Part shown: piece after piece, positions 7,835 through 16,478 of the stretch | Numbering within the stretch: position 1 is the first letter of the stretch | Layout: every line of letters begins with the position of its first letter | DNA from: Streptomyces scabichelini | GTDB lineage: Bacteria; Actinomycetota; Actinomycetes; Streptomycetales; Streptomycetaceae | Direction of reading: 5' to 3' | DNA: 64,000 bases | Assembly: GCF_011045015.1 (NCBI RefSeq) | Contig: NZ_JAAKZY010000005.1 | Coordinates: 62,001 to 126,000 of the forward strand | Program-made: the position numbers and the translations under genes | The notes under the pieces: model-generated | What the model saw: the letters and a program-made list of their open reading frames with translations, nothing else | Told to the model about the DNA's origin: nothing | The model's database searches: none

Positions 7835-8475
7835 ACGGGAAGGGGCCCAGAAGCCGACAGCATCGCGGATCAGGACGACCACGCCACGCTTGGGGAGGGC
7901 TTCGCGCTCCAGGATCAGGATCTTGCCGATGAACGAGATCTGGCCGTAGTTCTCCTGCAGTCGGCGCCACTCCGTGGGCAGACTGCAGTCCCGGATGCGG
8001 CGCAGCCCGGTCGCCACGTCAGGGACGATCTTCTGGGCTCCGACCACCCAGATCGCTTGCGGGCGCCCGACGCGTACGGGGCGAGCTGGCTGCCGGTCGC
8101 GGAGCCGACCAACAGAACGCCGTCCTCGGAGACCGCGTGCACACTGCCCACCACGACGTCGGGCGTCGCGGCCAGCCGGATACGGGCGTTGACGTCTTCG
8201 CCCAGGTCACCCGCGGTGGTCCGTACGCAGTGCAAACGGCCGGAGTCGTCGACGGCCTCGGTGATGCCTGTCAGCCTCAGCGTCTCGCTCGACGCCGTGA
8301 ACACCGACTCCCCGTCCGGGACGAGTGAAAGAACGAGTCCGCGCGCGTCGGTCACGGTGTCCACGACGTGCACGACGAAGCCGTTGCCGCGCAGGGCCTC
8401 GGCCGCGCGGTCCAGCCGTGCCTCGTCGGCGGGGATCGCGAAGGTCTCGTCAACTGCGGGTGCGTGCACGGTCAT
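7835..8475 (-). pseudogene. LUD-domain (LutC/DUF162-like) protein, frameshifted
   Basis: Starting at ATG 8475 behind a GGGGAG site, the frame encodes an LUD-type N-terminal half (ALRGNGFVVHVVDTVTDARG through VHAVSEDGVLLVGSATGSQL to about residue 140). Near position 8065, after PYASGA, it shifts. The other frame continues with VGAQKIVPDVATGLRRIRD and GQISFIGKILILEREALP and ends at VGFW, where relatives stop after I-G-F. One base has been lost at the shift and the natural stop codon is also gone. LUD proteins work in lactate utilisation; here the gene is dead unless the shift is a sequencing error. Confidence 0.75.
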
Positions 8476-8510
8476 AGGGGTCTCCCCGGCGGTGGATCGG
8501 TTCCGTCTGG

Positions 8511-8912
8511 TCACCCTCGGATGCGTCGCCGAAGCCTGCGCTTGAACCCTGCTGCTGTCCGTCCGAGGAGACACCCATGCCCCCACCCGTGCGAACCGGC
8601 GGTCCGGCAACCGTCGAACTCTCCTGGAAGTCGCGCCGGTCGACGCCGGACGGCACCTGACGGGTGGCTCGGGCCGCCGCGAGCCAACTGACGGCCCAGG
8701 TCCGGCTGTTCGTGATCTGCGTCGGGGCGCCGCCCGCCGCGATGGTGGACGCCGTCGTGTCGTAACAGTCGAGCACTACGGACGAACGCGGCTGCTCCTC
8801 CACCACGGCGGCCGCGGCGGACGGGACGGTGACGGAGGCGGCCGGCAGGACGGCCGAGCCCAGCGCCACCAGGACAGGACAGACGGGATGACAGGTTTCT
8901 GAACGGCTTCAC
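8511..8912 (-). pseudogene. Remnant of a small secreted protein
   Basis: A GTG at 8912 with AAGGAG upstream starts a short basic stretch. After a one-base shift, the strand reads VALGSAVLPAASVTVPSAAA, which looks like the hydrophobic core and Ala-rich cleavage region of a signal peptide. DCYDTTASTIAAGGAPTQ follows before the coding character fades. I do not recognise the family. It is best read as a broken exported protein; the boundaries are approximate. Confidence 0.35.
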
Positions 8913-8940
8913 GCGTACTCCTTCGCGGACGTGCGGATGA

Positions 8941-9290
8941 CCGGTGGTGTTGTTGACGCCGGGGAAGCGAGCGGCGAGGTGAACTCGCGTCCGACGCTTG
9001 GGCGTTCGGGAGACGTCGTGGCGTGCGTCATCGCACCGGCTCGGTGTCTCGGGTGCAGCGGCCGGCGTGGCGGGGCAGATCGAGGTGGTCGCGGAGCGTG
9101 CGGCCTGTGTAGTCGGCGCGGAACAGGCCGCGTTCGCACAGCGCCGGCACGACGTCGTGGACCACGTCGGGCAGATCAGCGGGGGGGCCGAGGTCGGGCG
9201 GAGGTGGAAGCCGTCGACGCCGATGGCCGCGTGTCAGTCGGCGAGCAGTCCGGCGAGGTCCGTGGCGGCGCCGGTGAAGCGTAGTTCGGC
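8941..9290 (-). pseudogene. Fragments of two LLM monooxygenase genes
   Basis: At about 8945-8985 the minus strand encodes HLAARFPGVNNTT, matching the start of the NtaA-like enzyme at 5823. At 9028-9290 it encodes, across shifted frames, the C-terminal block ending DVVPALCERGLFRADYTGRT and LRDHLDLPRHAGR, matching the end of the LLM enzyme at 5844-7061. The order (C-terminus of one next to N-terminus of the other) mirrors the intact gene pair 7061-5844/5823-4450, so this is a decayed duplicate of that pair with most of both genes deleted. Confidence 0.7.
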
Positions 9291-9741
9291 GGGCGGGTTC
9301 CGGGACCGGTGCCGCTCCCGGGATCGACCGCGACGCGTGCCAGCACCCGCAGCACCGCCGCGCGCAGGTCGCGTACGAAGCGGCCGGCGCGCTGGATTGG
9401 GGTGGGCGGCGGGGTGCGGTTGGCGCCGCGGGCGCAGCGGCGCTCCACGTATTCACCGACGAGTCGTCCACCATCGAGGGCCCGGTGCGGCCCGGCCCCT
9501 CGCTCGCCGAGCGGGCCGCCCAGTTCTCCGGCCGGGGCCCACGCACACCCCGTACGTCGCCCTCGGCAGCCCCCCCCACCAACAACCGGGCCGTCGCCGC
9601 CTTCGCCATCCCCTCGCACCAACGCGCCGGCCTTCCGCCAGAACGACGAGGTGGCCCGCGCGCTCCTGCGCGCCCTGAGCACCACCGAGGCCGAGACGGC
9701 ATCGTCTCCGGTGGACGGCCTGTCTCTCAGAGTGTGAGATC
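9291..9741. other. Decayed sequence, no gene recognised
   Basis: About 450 bases with strongly coding-like GC but no frame I can match to a family. Short stretches recall nothing reliable. It lies between the LLM fragments and the promoter of the second leader peptide and is probably further debris of the same duplicated locus. Confidence 0.4.
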
Positions 9742-9812
9742 TTCCCTACTTTTCCTATGGAATAACTAGGGAAATCTTGACGGTGTTCACCGCGGTGCGC
9801 AGGATGATGAAC
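9742..9812 (+). promoter_or_regulatory. Inverted repeat and promoter of the second leader peptide
   Basis: An AT-richer patch carries the inverted repeat TTCCCTA (9742-9748)/TAGGGAA (9767-9773), a plausible regulator site. TTGACG follows at 9777-9782, then a 17-bp spacer and CAGGAT (9800-9805), close to the Streptomyces -10 TAGGAT. The predicted transcription start falls at or next to the ATG at 9813, so the leader peptide may be translated from a leaderless mRNA. Confidence 0.5.
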
Positions 9813-9896
9813 ATGTCCCGTAAGCAGCATCGACTCGTTCGTCGTCGGCACGTCGACTTTGGTCACGTCGTCAGTGCCGCCTGCTGTCGCGCGTAA
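9813..9896 (+). CDS. Cys/Arg leader peptide upstream of a winged-helix regulator
   Basis: A 27-residue frame: MSRKQHRLVRRRHVDFGHVV followed by SAACCRA. It shares the R-R-R-H-V-D core and tandem Cys plus Arg tail with the leader at 38214-38134. Two in-frame ATGs lie just upstream (9804, 9807); 9813 fits both the predicted transcription start and an AGGA at 9801. A weak GGCACG/CGTGCC stem (9897-9925) follows immediately. The downstream gene is a DNA-binding protein rather than an enzyme. Confidence 0.72.
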   Translation: MSRKQHRLVRRRHVDFGHVVSAACCRA

Positions 9897-10017
9897 GGCA
9901 CGCGGCTCACACATTCACCCGTGCCACTCCGCTCCCCGCTCTTCCCAGGCGATCAGGCGAAGTGCCCCACTACACCTGGTGCCTGGTGGCCCGACACTCT
10001 TCTGAGGGACAACCGCC

Positions 10018-10587
10018 ATGACCACCGCACTTCCGGCCCAGGCCACTCCACACGATCCGCCACTCTCCGACACACCCCACCTTCGCCTGGTGGGCGATAC
10101 CGCGCAGAGAGGCACCCAGGGACACACTTCCACGCCGCTCGTCGGCTACCTCGTGCTTGTCCCGGAGGGCACCGATCCCGCCGAGCTCTTCGTCAAGGAC
10201 AGGCCACGGCCTGAGATCCGACCGGTCGGCTCCGCGGTCTCGGCCCCTGTCCGGCCGACGGGAGACGAGGCCGTCCGCATCGATCCGGCGCGACATGTCG
10301 CCGAGGTGGACGGACGCGAACTCGATCTCACCTACCTGGAGTTCGAGCTGCTGGCGCATCTCGTTCAGCATCCCCACCACGTGCAGTCGCGCGATGGGTT
10401 GGTGGCCGCCGTCTGGGGCTACGACCATGTCGGCGACGGCCGCACGGTTGATGTCCACATCGCCCGCCTACGCCGCAAGCTGGGCGAAGCTCACCGACAC
10501 CGGATCGTCACCGTTCGGCGCGTGGGCTACAAGTACGTGCCCGACCAGCAGGAGAGCCCCGACGCCGCGCTCTGCGGCCGACCTTGA
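10018..10587 (+). CDS. Winged-helix DNA-binding protein without receiver domain
   Basis: A 189-residue protein. Residues 1-85 are Pro-rich and low complexity. Residues 88-180 form an OmpR/PhoB-type winged helix: DLTYLEFELLAHLVQHPHHV, then AAVWGYDHVGDGRTVDVHIARLRRKLGE and the wing VTVRRVGYKYV. There is no phospho-acceptor receiver domain, so it is not a classical response regulator. Such orphan proteins with this fold are found beside sulfur genes in Streptomyces. The Cys-type leader about 120 nt upstream suggests its own synthesis is tied to sulfur or cysteine supply, making it a candidate regulator of the organosulfur genes here. Confidence 0.85.
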   Translation: MTTALPAQATPHDPPLSDTPHLRLVGDTAQRGTQGHTSTPLVGYLVLVPEGTDPAELFVKDRPRPEIRPVGSAVSAPVRPTGDEAVRIDPARHVAEVDGRELDLTYLEFELLAHLVQHPHHVQSRDGLVAAVWGYDHVGDGRTVDVHIARLRRKLGEAHRHRIVTVRRVGYKYVPDQQESPDAALCGRP

Positions 10588-10659
10588 GGAGACCACTTCC
10601 ATAGGCCTTGCCTCCGCGCCGTCCCGCTCCACCTAGCCATCCGACCGGACCAGACCCGG

Positions 10660-11775
10660 CCGAGCTCACTGGCTGCGCGTGGCCCGCGAGGCGGCGGACG
10701 ACCTGGCCACGGACGCGGTGGCCAGGAAGCAGGCGGGCAAGGCCCCGCTCGACGAGGTGTCCCGGCTGCGCGACCGACGGCGCGATCGGTCAACTGCTCG
10801 GCTCTCACTACTTCCTGTCGTGGAACGCCCGGTTCTTCGCGGGGCCGTCCCGCCGCGCAGATCGAGGAGCGGTCCGCAGCTGAGGAGTGGTGTTGGGGCG
10901 GCGGTTTCGCGCGTCAGGAGCCGCCTCTGATGCTGGCCAGGACCTCCAAGGGACTGGTGCTCGTCGGTCGGCAGAGCCATACCAGCGGGGTCCTGGTCGC
11001 CGACCGTCTCGCCGTGCGCGCCGCGCGGAAGGACACGGGTGAGCCAGTCGCCGTCGTGGTGGATCCCACCCGTCCCGGTGTGGCGATCGACGGCGACGCC
11101 GACACCTTCGGCCAGCGGCTCGCGGCCGGCGGCAGCGTGGAGTTCGACGACGTACCGGTGGGTACCGACGACGCGCTCGGCTCCCTGGCCGCGGACGAGG
11201 ACATCCTGTCGCCCCTGGCCGCCCTGGCAGCTCCGGTCGGACGCCTCTTCTCCGCCCAGCTCCTTCTCGGCATGGCCGAGGGAGTGCTCGCCGAAGCCCG
11301 TGAGTACAGCAGGACGGACCACTCACCCTTGCACCCCGCCTGGCCGGTCGGCACCCCGCATGACCCACAAGTACAGACCGCCTACGGAGAATCCACCGTC
11401 CTCACCCGCGCCGCGTCGGCACTCACCGATCAGGCACTGGAAGCTGTGCGCGGTGGGCTGGCATGCGGCGAAGCTCTCACCTACGACGAGTACGCGGACA
11501 TCTCCGTCCTCGTGGCCATGGCCGAAACCGCCGTCCGCCGCGTCCAGGACAGCACAGGAGCCCACCACGCGCACCCTCGACATCATCGGCGCCCGCTCCA
11601 CCTCCGCGCGGCTGGGCTTCGACCGCTTCTGGCGCAATGCCCGGACCCACACCCTGTACGAGCCCGTCCGTCACCGGCTCCGCGACGTCGGCGACTACTT
11701 CCTCAACGGTGCCCATCCTCCGTTCGTCCTGCCCGCCCGACCGGAGGCGGTGACGTTCGGGCGTTCTCCTGGCGG
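10660..11775 (+). pseudogene. DszC/SfnB-like acyl-CoA-dehydrogenase-fold monooxygenase, broken
   Basis: Fragments in three frames line up with FMNH2-dependent acyl-CoA-dehydrogenase-like monooxygenases. They are HWLRVAREAADDLATDA from 10667; DGAIGQLLGSHYFLSWNARF around 10790-10845; the long central part LMLARTSKGLVLVGR to VRRVQDSTGA (10930-11560); and DIIGARSTSARLGFDRFWRN, ARTHTLYEPVRHRLRDVGDY, FLNG (about 11575-11710). A segment of about 40-50 residues after SRLR is missing and at least two frameshifts are present. The family includes DszC, SfnC and MsuC, consistent with the sulfur leader upstream. Confidence 0.8.
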
Positions 11776-11988
11776 TCACTGATGGCCGCCGAGATCACCG
11801 CCTCCTCGCCCGAACTCGGCGTCGGTCTCGACCAGTTGCTGGAGAACGAGCGCAACAACAGCAGCATGTCGCAGGTGTTCCTGGCCATCCCCCTGATCCT
11901 GCTCGTCGGTATCGCCATCGACCTGCTGCTCTTCAGCCCGCTGGAGCGGCGGGTGCTGCGCAGCCGCGGCCTGCAGCTCCCCCGCTGA
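11776..11988 (+). pseudogene. C-terminal piece of a sulfonate-type ABC permease
   Basis: About 70 codons, WRSLMAAEITASSPELGVGL up to a stop at 11988, match the last cytoplasmic loop and final membrane helix (VFLAIPLILLVGIAIDLLLF) of SsuC/TauC-type permeases. The fragment is fused directly to the end of the broken DszC-like gene, so a deletion removed the rest of the permease and presumably an ATPase and binding protein. It is evidence that this was once a full sulfonate/sulfone uptake and oxidation operon. Confidence 0.75.
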
Positions 11989-12080
11989 ACGCACGGACAG
12001 CGAGCAGCACCGGCCTGCCAGGGGCATCGCCCCACAGCCGAGCCGGTACTGCTGTGTACGGAGGATGCGGCCCGACCCAG

Positions 12081-12959
12081 TCAGTCGACGAACAGCCCCC
12101 GCGCCGCGGCCCGCGCGTCGAACTCCTCCAAATGAACCTGGGCGTCCGGCAGGGCGTCGCACATCGCCTCCAGGAGGACCTGCCCCAGCAGCATGGGGGC
12201 GCTCACGGTGTCGAACACCAGGCCCGTGCCCACGGCCGCCGGCAGGAGCAGGTCGCTGTGGGCGGCCACCGGGGCGAACGTGCCGTCGGCGATCGTCACC
12301 ACCGTGAGCCCCGCGTCCCGGGCATGGGCGAGCGCGTCGAGGACCTCGCGCGGATGGCGCGGCAGCGCGAAGCACAGCAGCGCGCTCGCGCCGGCGTGCC
12401 GAGCGGTGTCGATCCGGTCGGCGAGCAGCGAGCCGCCTTCGTCGAGGAGACGTACGTCCGGGTGGACCTTCGTGCTGAAGTACGCGAAGCCCCGTGCTGA
12501 AGCGGCGGAGGCGCGCAGCCCGAGCACCGGCAGCGGCCGGGAGGCGGCGAGCAGCCGGCCAGCCTCGGCCAGGGGCGCGGGGTCCGCGAGCAGGGCCGTC
12601 AGCTGCCGCAAGTTGTCGATCTCGGCCTGTACCGCCTGCTGGTACGGGTTGCGAGGGTGCCCCTCGATGTCCGCGTCGGCGACGGGAGCGAGCTCCCGCA
12701 CGTGCCGGCGCAGCGCCGGGTACCCGTCGAAGCCGAGAGCGGCCGCGAAGCGGGTCACCGACGGCTGGCTCACCCCGGCCAGTTGGGCCAGTTCCACGCT
12801 CGACAGAAAGGGCACGGCGGCAGCCTGCCGGACCAGGCAGTGCGCGATGCGGCGCTGTGTGGGGGTGAGCCGTCGGCCCTCGAAGAGCTGGTGCAGCCGC
12901 GCGAGGGCCGTCGGTGTACTCGCACCGGTCAACTCACGAGTCCGGCCGACGTCAGCCAC
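12081..12959 (-). CDS. MurR/RpiR family regulator with SIS domain
   Basis: A 292-residue protein. Its N-terminal RpiR helix-turn-helix reads LTPTQRRIAHCLVRQAAAVP, SSVELAQLAGVSQPSVTRFA, ALGFDGYPALRR (about 31-85), and a SIS domain follows (about 120-270). RpiR proteins sense phosphosugars or other small metabolites through SIS. It overlaps the 3-prime end of the binding-protein gene by 31 nt and is therefore the last gene of the ABC operon 16342-12081. A GAAATTG/CAATTTC palindrome in the divergent region at 16438-16452 is its likeliest operator. Confidence 0.88.
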   Translation of the reverse strand: MADVGRTRELTGASTPTALARLHQLFEGRRLTPTQRRIAHCLVRQAAAVPFLSSVELAQLAGVSQPSVTRFAAALGFDGYPALRRHVRELAPVADADIEGHPRNPYQQAVQAEIDNLRQLTALLADPAPLAEAGRLLAASRPLPVLGLRASAASARGFAYFSTKVHPDVRLLDEGGSLLADRIDTARHAGASALLCFALPRHPREVLDALAHARDAGLTVVTIADGTFAPVAAHSDLLLPAAVGTGLVFDTVSAPMLLGQVLLEAMCDALPDAQVHLEEFDARAAARGLFVD

Positions 12960-13861
12960 TCCTCGGCGACGGCGCTCGCGTCCTCCTTGTCGGTGACGAG
13001 CTTCTTCATCATCTCCACCAGGTCCTCGGTGGTGAGCTTGGCCGAGATGGCGTTGAGGGCCGCCTTGGCCGTGTCGTCAACCGTGGACTTGTAGACGAGG
13101 GGCGTGACGTTCTGCGAGGAGAAGAGGTTCTTCGGGTCCTCGAGCACCACCAGCTTGTCTTCGACGATGGCGGGGTCGGTCGTGTAGATGTTGGCCGCCT
13201 GCACCTTGTTGTCGTTCAGCAGCTTGAGCAGGGTGCTCTGGGCGCCCGCGTCGAGCGGCTGGAACTTCCCGAACTCGACGCCGTAGACCTTCTTCAGACC
13301 GATCCAGCCCTGCGTACGGGTCTTGAACTCCGAGCCTGCGCCGATCGTCCAGTCCCCAGCGACCGGCTTGAGGTCGGCGAGAGTCTTGAGGTTGTACTTC
13401 TCGGCGCTCTCGGAGGTGACCGTGACCGAGTCCTTGTCCTCGGCCTGGGCGGAGTCGAGGATCTCCACCGACGACGGGAGCTTCTCCTTCAGCTCGGCGT
13501 TGATGGCATCCGTGCTGGTCGCGGTGCTGGTCTTGTCGACCGCGGTCGCCAGCAGGGCGCCGTTGTACTCCGGGAAGACGTCGATGCCGCCCTTGACCAC
13601 CTGGTCGTAGTAGACCTCGCGGGCTCCGATGTCGAACTTGCGGGTCACCTTCAGGCCCTTGGCCTCCAGGGCCTGCGAGTAGATCTCCGCGAGCAGCTGG
13701 TTCTCGGGGAAGTTGGCCGAACCGACGACGAGGGACTTGCTGTCGCTGTCGCCGCTGCTGCCGGTCAGCGGATTGCTGTCGCTGTCGTCGCCGCTGCCGC
13801 AGGCGGTCAGCGAGAGTGCGGCGATCAGACCGAAGGCGGCGGCGCGGTACATGCTTCTCAT
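12929..13861 (-). CDS. Osmoprotectant/betaine-type ABC substrate-binding lipoprotein
   Basis: A 310-residue protein with a lipoprotein signal peptide (LSLTACGSG, lipobox Cys about 21), a Ser/Asp/Gly linker, and an OpuAC/QAT-type binding domain: VVGSANFPENQLLAEIYSQA, GGIDVFPEYNGALLATAVDK, and the C-terminal ISAKLTTEDLVEMMKKL. This family binds quaternary ammonium compounds (glycine betaine, choline, carnitine) and, in some relatives, ergothioneine. It sits outside the membrane and feeds the two permeases encoded upstream. The specific ligand is unknown; the neighbouring hut-like genes suggest a trimethylated or free histidine derivative. Confidence 0.88.
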   Translation of the reverse strand: MRSMYRAAAFGLIAALSLTACGSGDDSDSNPLTGSSGDSDSKSLVVGSANFPENQLLAEIYSQALEAKGLKVTRKFDIGAREVYYDQVVKGGIDVFPEYNGALLATAVDKTSTATSTDAINAELKEKLPSSVEILDSAQAEDKDSVTVTSESAEKYNLKTLADLKPVAGDWTIGAGSEFKTRTQGWIGLKKVYGVEFGKFQPLDAGAQSTLLKLLNDNKVQAANIYTTDPAIVEDKLVVLEDPKNLFSSQNVTPLVYKSTVDDTAKAALNAISAKLTTEDLVEMMKKLVTDKEDASAVAEEWLTSAGLVS

Positions 13862-13885
13862 GGGGTGTTTCCTTTCTCGAACAGC

Positions 13886-14575
13886 TCAGGACTTGGACGC
13901 CGAGACCCTGAGGCCCGGCGAGACGAGGGAGCGCCGCAGCGCGGTGAAGAGGATCTGGACGACGAGTGCGAGCACGACGACGACGGTGGAGCCGCCGACG
14001 ACCAGCTCGTAGTCGTTGCGTGAGAGCCCGTCGACGATGAAGCGGCCCAGGCCGCCGAGGCCGGGGTAGGCGGCGACGGTCGCGGTGGCCACTACCTGGA
14101 TCGCGGCGATCCGCAGGCCGAGGAGGATCAGGGGCAGCGCCATCGGGACCTCCACCCGCACCAGTACCTGCCACTCGGTCATGCCGACCCCCCGCGCGGC
14201 GTCCCTGGTGGCCGGGTCCACGCCGCGGACGCCCTCGAATGTGTTGATGAGGATCGGCGGGACCGCGAGGGCGACCAGGGCGACCAGTACGGGCGTGGTA
14301 CTGAGCCCGGCGAGCGTGACGACGAGGACCACCAGGCCGAACGTGGGGATCGCCCGGACCAGGTTCACCACGCTGGCCACGGCGAACGCGCCCCGTCCGG
14401 TGTGCCCGACGAGCAGCCCCAGCGACAGCCCGATCAGAGCGGCGAACAGCAGCGAAACGCCACTGTAGGTGAGGTGTTCCAGAAGCCGCTGCGGGATTCC
14501 CTCGTCACCGTGCCACTGCTCCGAGGAGGTCAACCAGTCCCCGATGAGCTGGAGTTGGTCCAGGAGGTCATTCAT
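13886..14575 (-). CDS. QAT-family ABC transporter permease
   Basis: A 229-residue integral membrane protein of the ProW/OpuBB type, with about five or six hydrophobic helices and the EAA-like loop GVDPATRDAARGVGMTEWQV. The ATG at 14575 is preferred to one nine codons upstream because it forms an ATGA overlap with the preceding permease stop. It forms the membrane channel with the next gene. Confidence 0.87.
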   Translation of the reverse strand: MNDLLDQLQLIGDWLTSSEQWHGDEGIPQRLLEHLTYSGVSLLFAALIGLSLGLLVGHTGRGAFAVASVVNLVRAIPTFGLVVLVVTLAGLSTTPVLVALVALAVPPILINTFEGVRGVDPATRDAARGVGMTEWQVLVRVEVPMALPLILLGLRIAAIQVVATATVAAYPGLGGLGRFIVDGLSRNDYELVVGGSTVVVVLALVVQILFTALRRSLVSPGLRVSASKS

Positions 14576-15237
14576 GACGCCGTCACCTTGCTCCGGGACC
14601 ACGGGGTGAGCAGCCGCTGCGCCAGCACCAGCAGCGCGTCGGTGGCGAGTGCGAGCAGCATGATCAGCACGATCGCGGTGACGATCGGAGTCGGGAAGTC
14701 GAGCTGGAGGCCGCGGGTGATGTAGTAGCCGAGACCGCCCTGTCCGATCAGCTGCCCCACGGCGACGAGGCTGATGGACGAAACGGCGGCGACCCGTACC
14801 CCGGCGATGACGACGGGTACGGCGATCGGCAGTTCGACCTGGACGATACGGCGGACCGTACCGAAGCCCATCGCGGTGGCCGCCTGCCGGACCGGTTCAG
14901 GGACGGAGGCGAGGCCGTCGACGACGTTGGGCACCAGGACCGACAGGGTGTAGAGCGTCAGCGGGATCATCACGGTCTGTTCGGTCAGCCCGGTGTACTT
15001 GACGAAGATCATGAACAGGGCCAGTGACGGTATCGAGTAGAGGATGTTGGTCACGGTCAGGGTCGGCGGGTACAGCCATCGCCAGCGGTGGCAGAGGACG
15101 CCGAGGGGCACGGAGATGATCAGCCCGAACAGCACCGGAAGCAGGCCGAGTCGTAGATGGATACCTGTGTAGTCGGCGAGTTCACCGGCATGATCACCGA
15201 TCCAGCCCCAGCGGACCAGCGGCTCACCGTCACTCAT
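14572..15237 (-). CDS. QAT-family ABC transporter permease
   Basis: A 221-residue permease of the OpuBB type with hydrophobic segments at about 28-48, 58-80, 90-108, 135-165 and 185-205, and the loop EPVRQAATAMGFGTVRRIVQ that contacts the ATPase. It overlaps the ATPase gene by 8 nt and the second permease by 4 nt. Having two separate permeases with a single ATPase is the usual OpuB/OpuC layout in actinobacteria. Confidence 0.87.
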   Translation of the reverse strand: MSDGEPLVRWGWIGDHAGELADYTGIHLRLGLLPVLFGLIISVPLGVLCHRWRWLYPPTLTVTNILYSIPSLALFMIFVKYTGLTEQTVMIPLTLYTLSVLVPNVVDGLASVPEPVRQAATAMGFGTVRRIVQVELPIAVPVVIAGVRVAAVSSISLVAVGQLIGQGGLGYYITRGLQLDFPTPIVTAIVLIMLLALATDALLVLAQRLLTPWSRSKVTAS

Positions 15238-16342
15238 CGCTGACCACCCCGGCCTCAGCGGCGGCCATCACGGCGGACAGCTCGTAGGCGTCCGCGACTC
15301 CGACGACCGCGCCGTCCGCGTCCACGCCCACCGCGAGCCGGGAGGGTGACAGGAGCGCCGAGTCGAGGGCGGCCCGCGCCGAGTCGCCGACCAGGCTGAA
15401 GGTGTGACCGAGCGGCGTCAGAGGTACGTCCGCGAGCGTGCCGCTCTCCGGCAGCGCGGCAGCCTCGGTCCAGCCGAGCGGACGCCGCTCGTCATCGACG
15501 ACGAGTACCCAGGGCTCGTCCGCGGCCCGGGCCCGTGCCACGGGAGAGGTCGCCGGCAGTACCGCGCCGTCGCGCAGCGGCACCTCGGCCGCCGTGACGA
15601 AGGACAGTCGGCGGATGCCCCGGTCCTGGCCGACGAAGCCGGCCACGAACTCGTCCGCGGGGTGGGCGAGCAGCCGCTCCGGGGTGTCGAACTGGGCGAG
15701 CTTCCCGCCGGTCCGGAACACCGCGATGTTGTCGCCGAGTTTGATCGCCTCGTCGATGTCGTGGGTGACGAACACGATGGTCTTGTTCAGCTCCTTCTGC
15801 AGGCGGATGAACTCCGCCTGCAGCTCGGCCCGGACGATCGGGTCGACCGCGCTGAACGGCTCGTCCATCAGCAGCACCGGCGGATCGGCGCCCAGTGCCC
15901 TGGCCACCCCGACCCGCTGCTGCTGCCCGCCCGAGAGCTGGTTGGGATACCGCTTGGCCATGTCGCCCGGCAGCCCGACCAGTTCCAGCAGCTCCGCCGC
16001 CCGGGCCCGCGCCTTCTTCCGGTTCCAGCCGAGCAGCAGCGGCACGGTCGCGATGTTGTCGAGGATGGTCCGGTGCGGAAAGAGACCCGCGTGCTGGATC
16101 ACGTACCCGATGCCGCGACGCAGCTCGGGCGCGTTGATCTCCCGGATGTCCCGGCCGCGCAGGCTCACCGTGCCGGTCGTCGGCTCCACCATGCGGTTGA
16201 CCATGCGCAAAGTGGTGGTCTTGCCACAGCCGGAGGGACCGACGAGGACCGTGATGCCGCCCTCGGCCAGCTCCAGGGACAGTTCGTCCACGGCTGTGGT
16301 TCCGTTTGGATAGTTCTTGCTCACCGCGTCGAATCTGATCAA
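15230..16342 (-). CDS. ABC transporter ATP-binding protein (ProV/OpuCA type) with CBS region
   Basis: A 370-residue ATPase with Walker A GPSGCGKTT (about 34-42), the signature LSGGQQQRVGVARAL (about 136-150) and Walker B VLLMDEPFSAVD. A C-terminal extension of about 110 residues resembles the tandem CBS domains of osmoprotectant importers. CBS domains in OpuA sense ionic strength; whether this one does is unknown. It is the first gene of the minus-strand transporter operon and diverges from the 16479 operon. Confidence 0.88.
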   Translation of the reverse strand: MIRFDAVSKNYPNGTTAVDELSLELAEGGITVLVGPSGCGKTTTLRMVNRMVEPTTGTVSLRGRDIREINAPELRRGIGYVIQHAGLFPHRTILDNIATVPLLLGWNRKKARARAAELLELVGLPGDMAKRYPNQLSGGQQQRVGVARALGADPPVLLMDEPFSAVDPIVRAELQAEFIRLQKELNKTIVFVTHDIDEAIKLGDNIAVFRTGGKLAQFDTPERLLAHPADEFVAGFVGQDRGIRRLSFVTAAEVPLRDGAVLPATSPVARARAADEPWVLVVDDERRPLGWTEAAALPESGTLADVPLTPLGHTFSLVGDSARAALDSALLSPSRLAVGVDADGAVVGVADAYELSAVMAAAEAGVVSDE

Positions 16343-16359
16343 GACTGCCCCTTACCCGA

Positions 16360-16452
16360 CTGCATATGGTCATGCAGAGTTACGGGTGACTGAATGGCAG
16401 TCAATGGCCTGCTGTGAACGGCGTATTACATTCGTACGAAATTGGCAATTTC
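16360..16452. promoter_or_regulatory. Divergent control region with three inverted repeats
   Basis: Between the transporter operon and the ornithine-cyclodeaminase-like operon lie three dyads: CTGCAT-6-ATGCAG (16360-16377), TGACTG-5-CAGTCA (16387-16403) and GAAATTG-1-CAATTTC (16438-16452). The last is a perfect 15-bp palindrome of the GAAAT/ATTTC kind often bound by RpiR regulators. The region is AT-richer than its surroundings, as expected for two face-to-face promoters. Assignment to the RpiR protein at 12081 is inference. Confidence 0.6.
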
Positions 16453-16478
16453 CCAGCTCAGAAGTGGGGACACATCCC

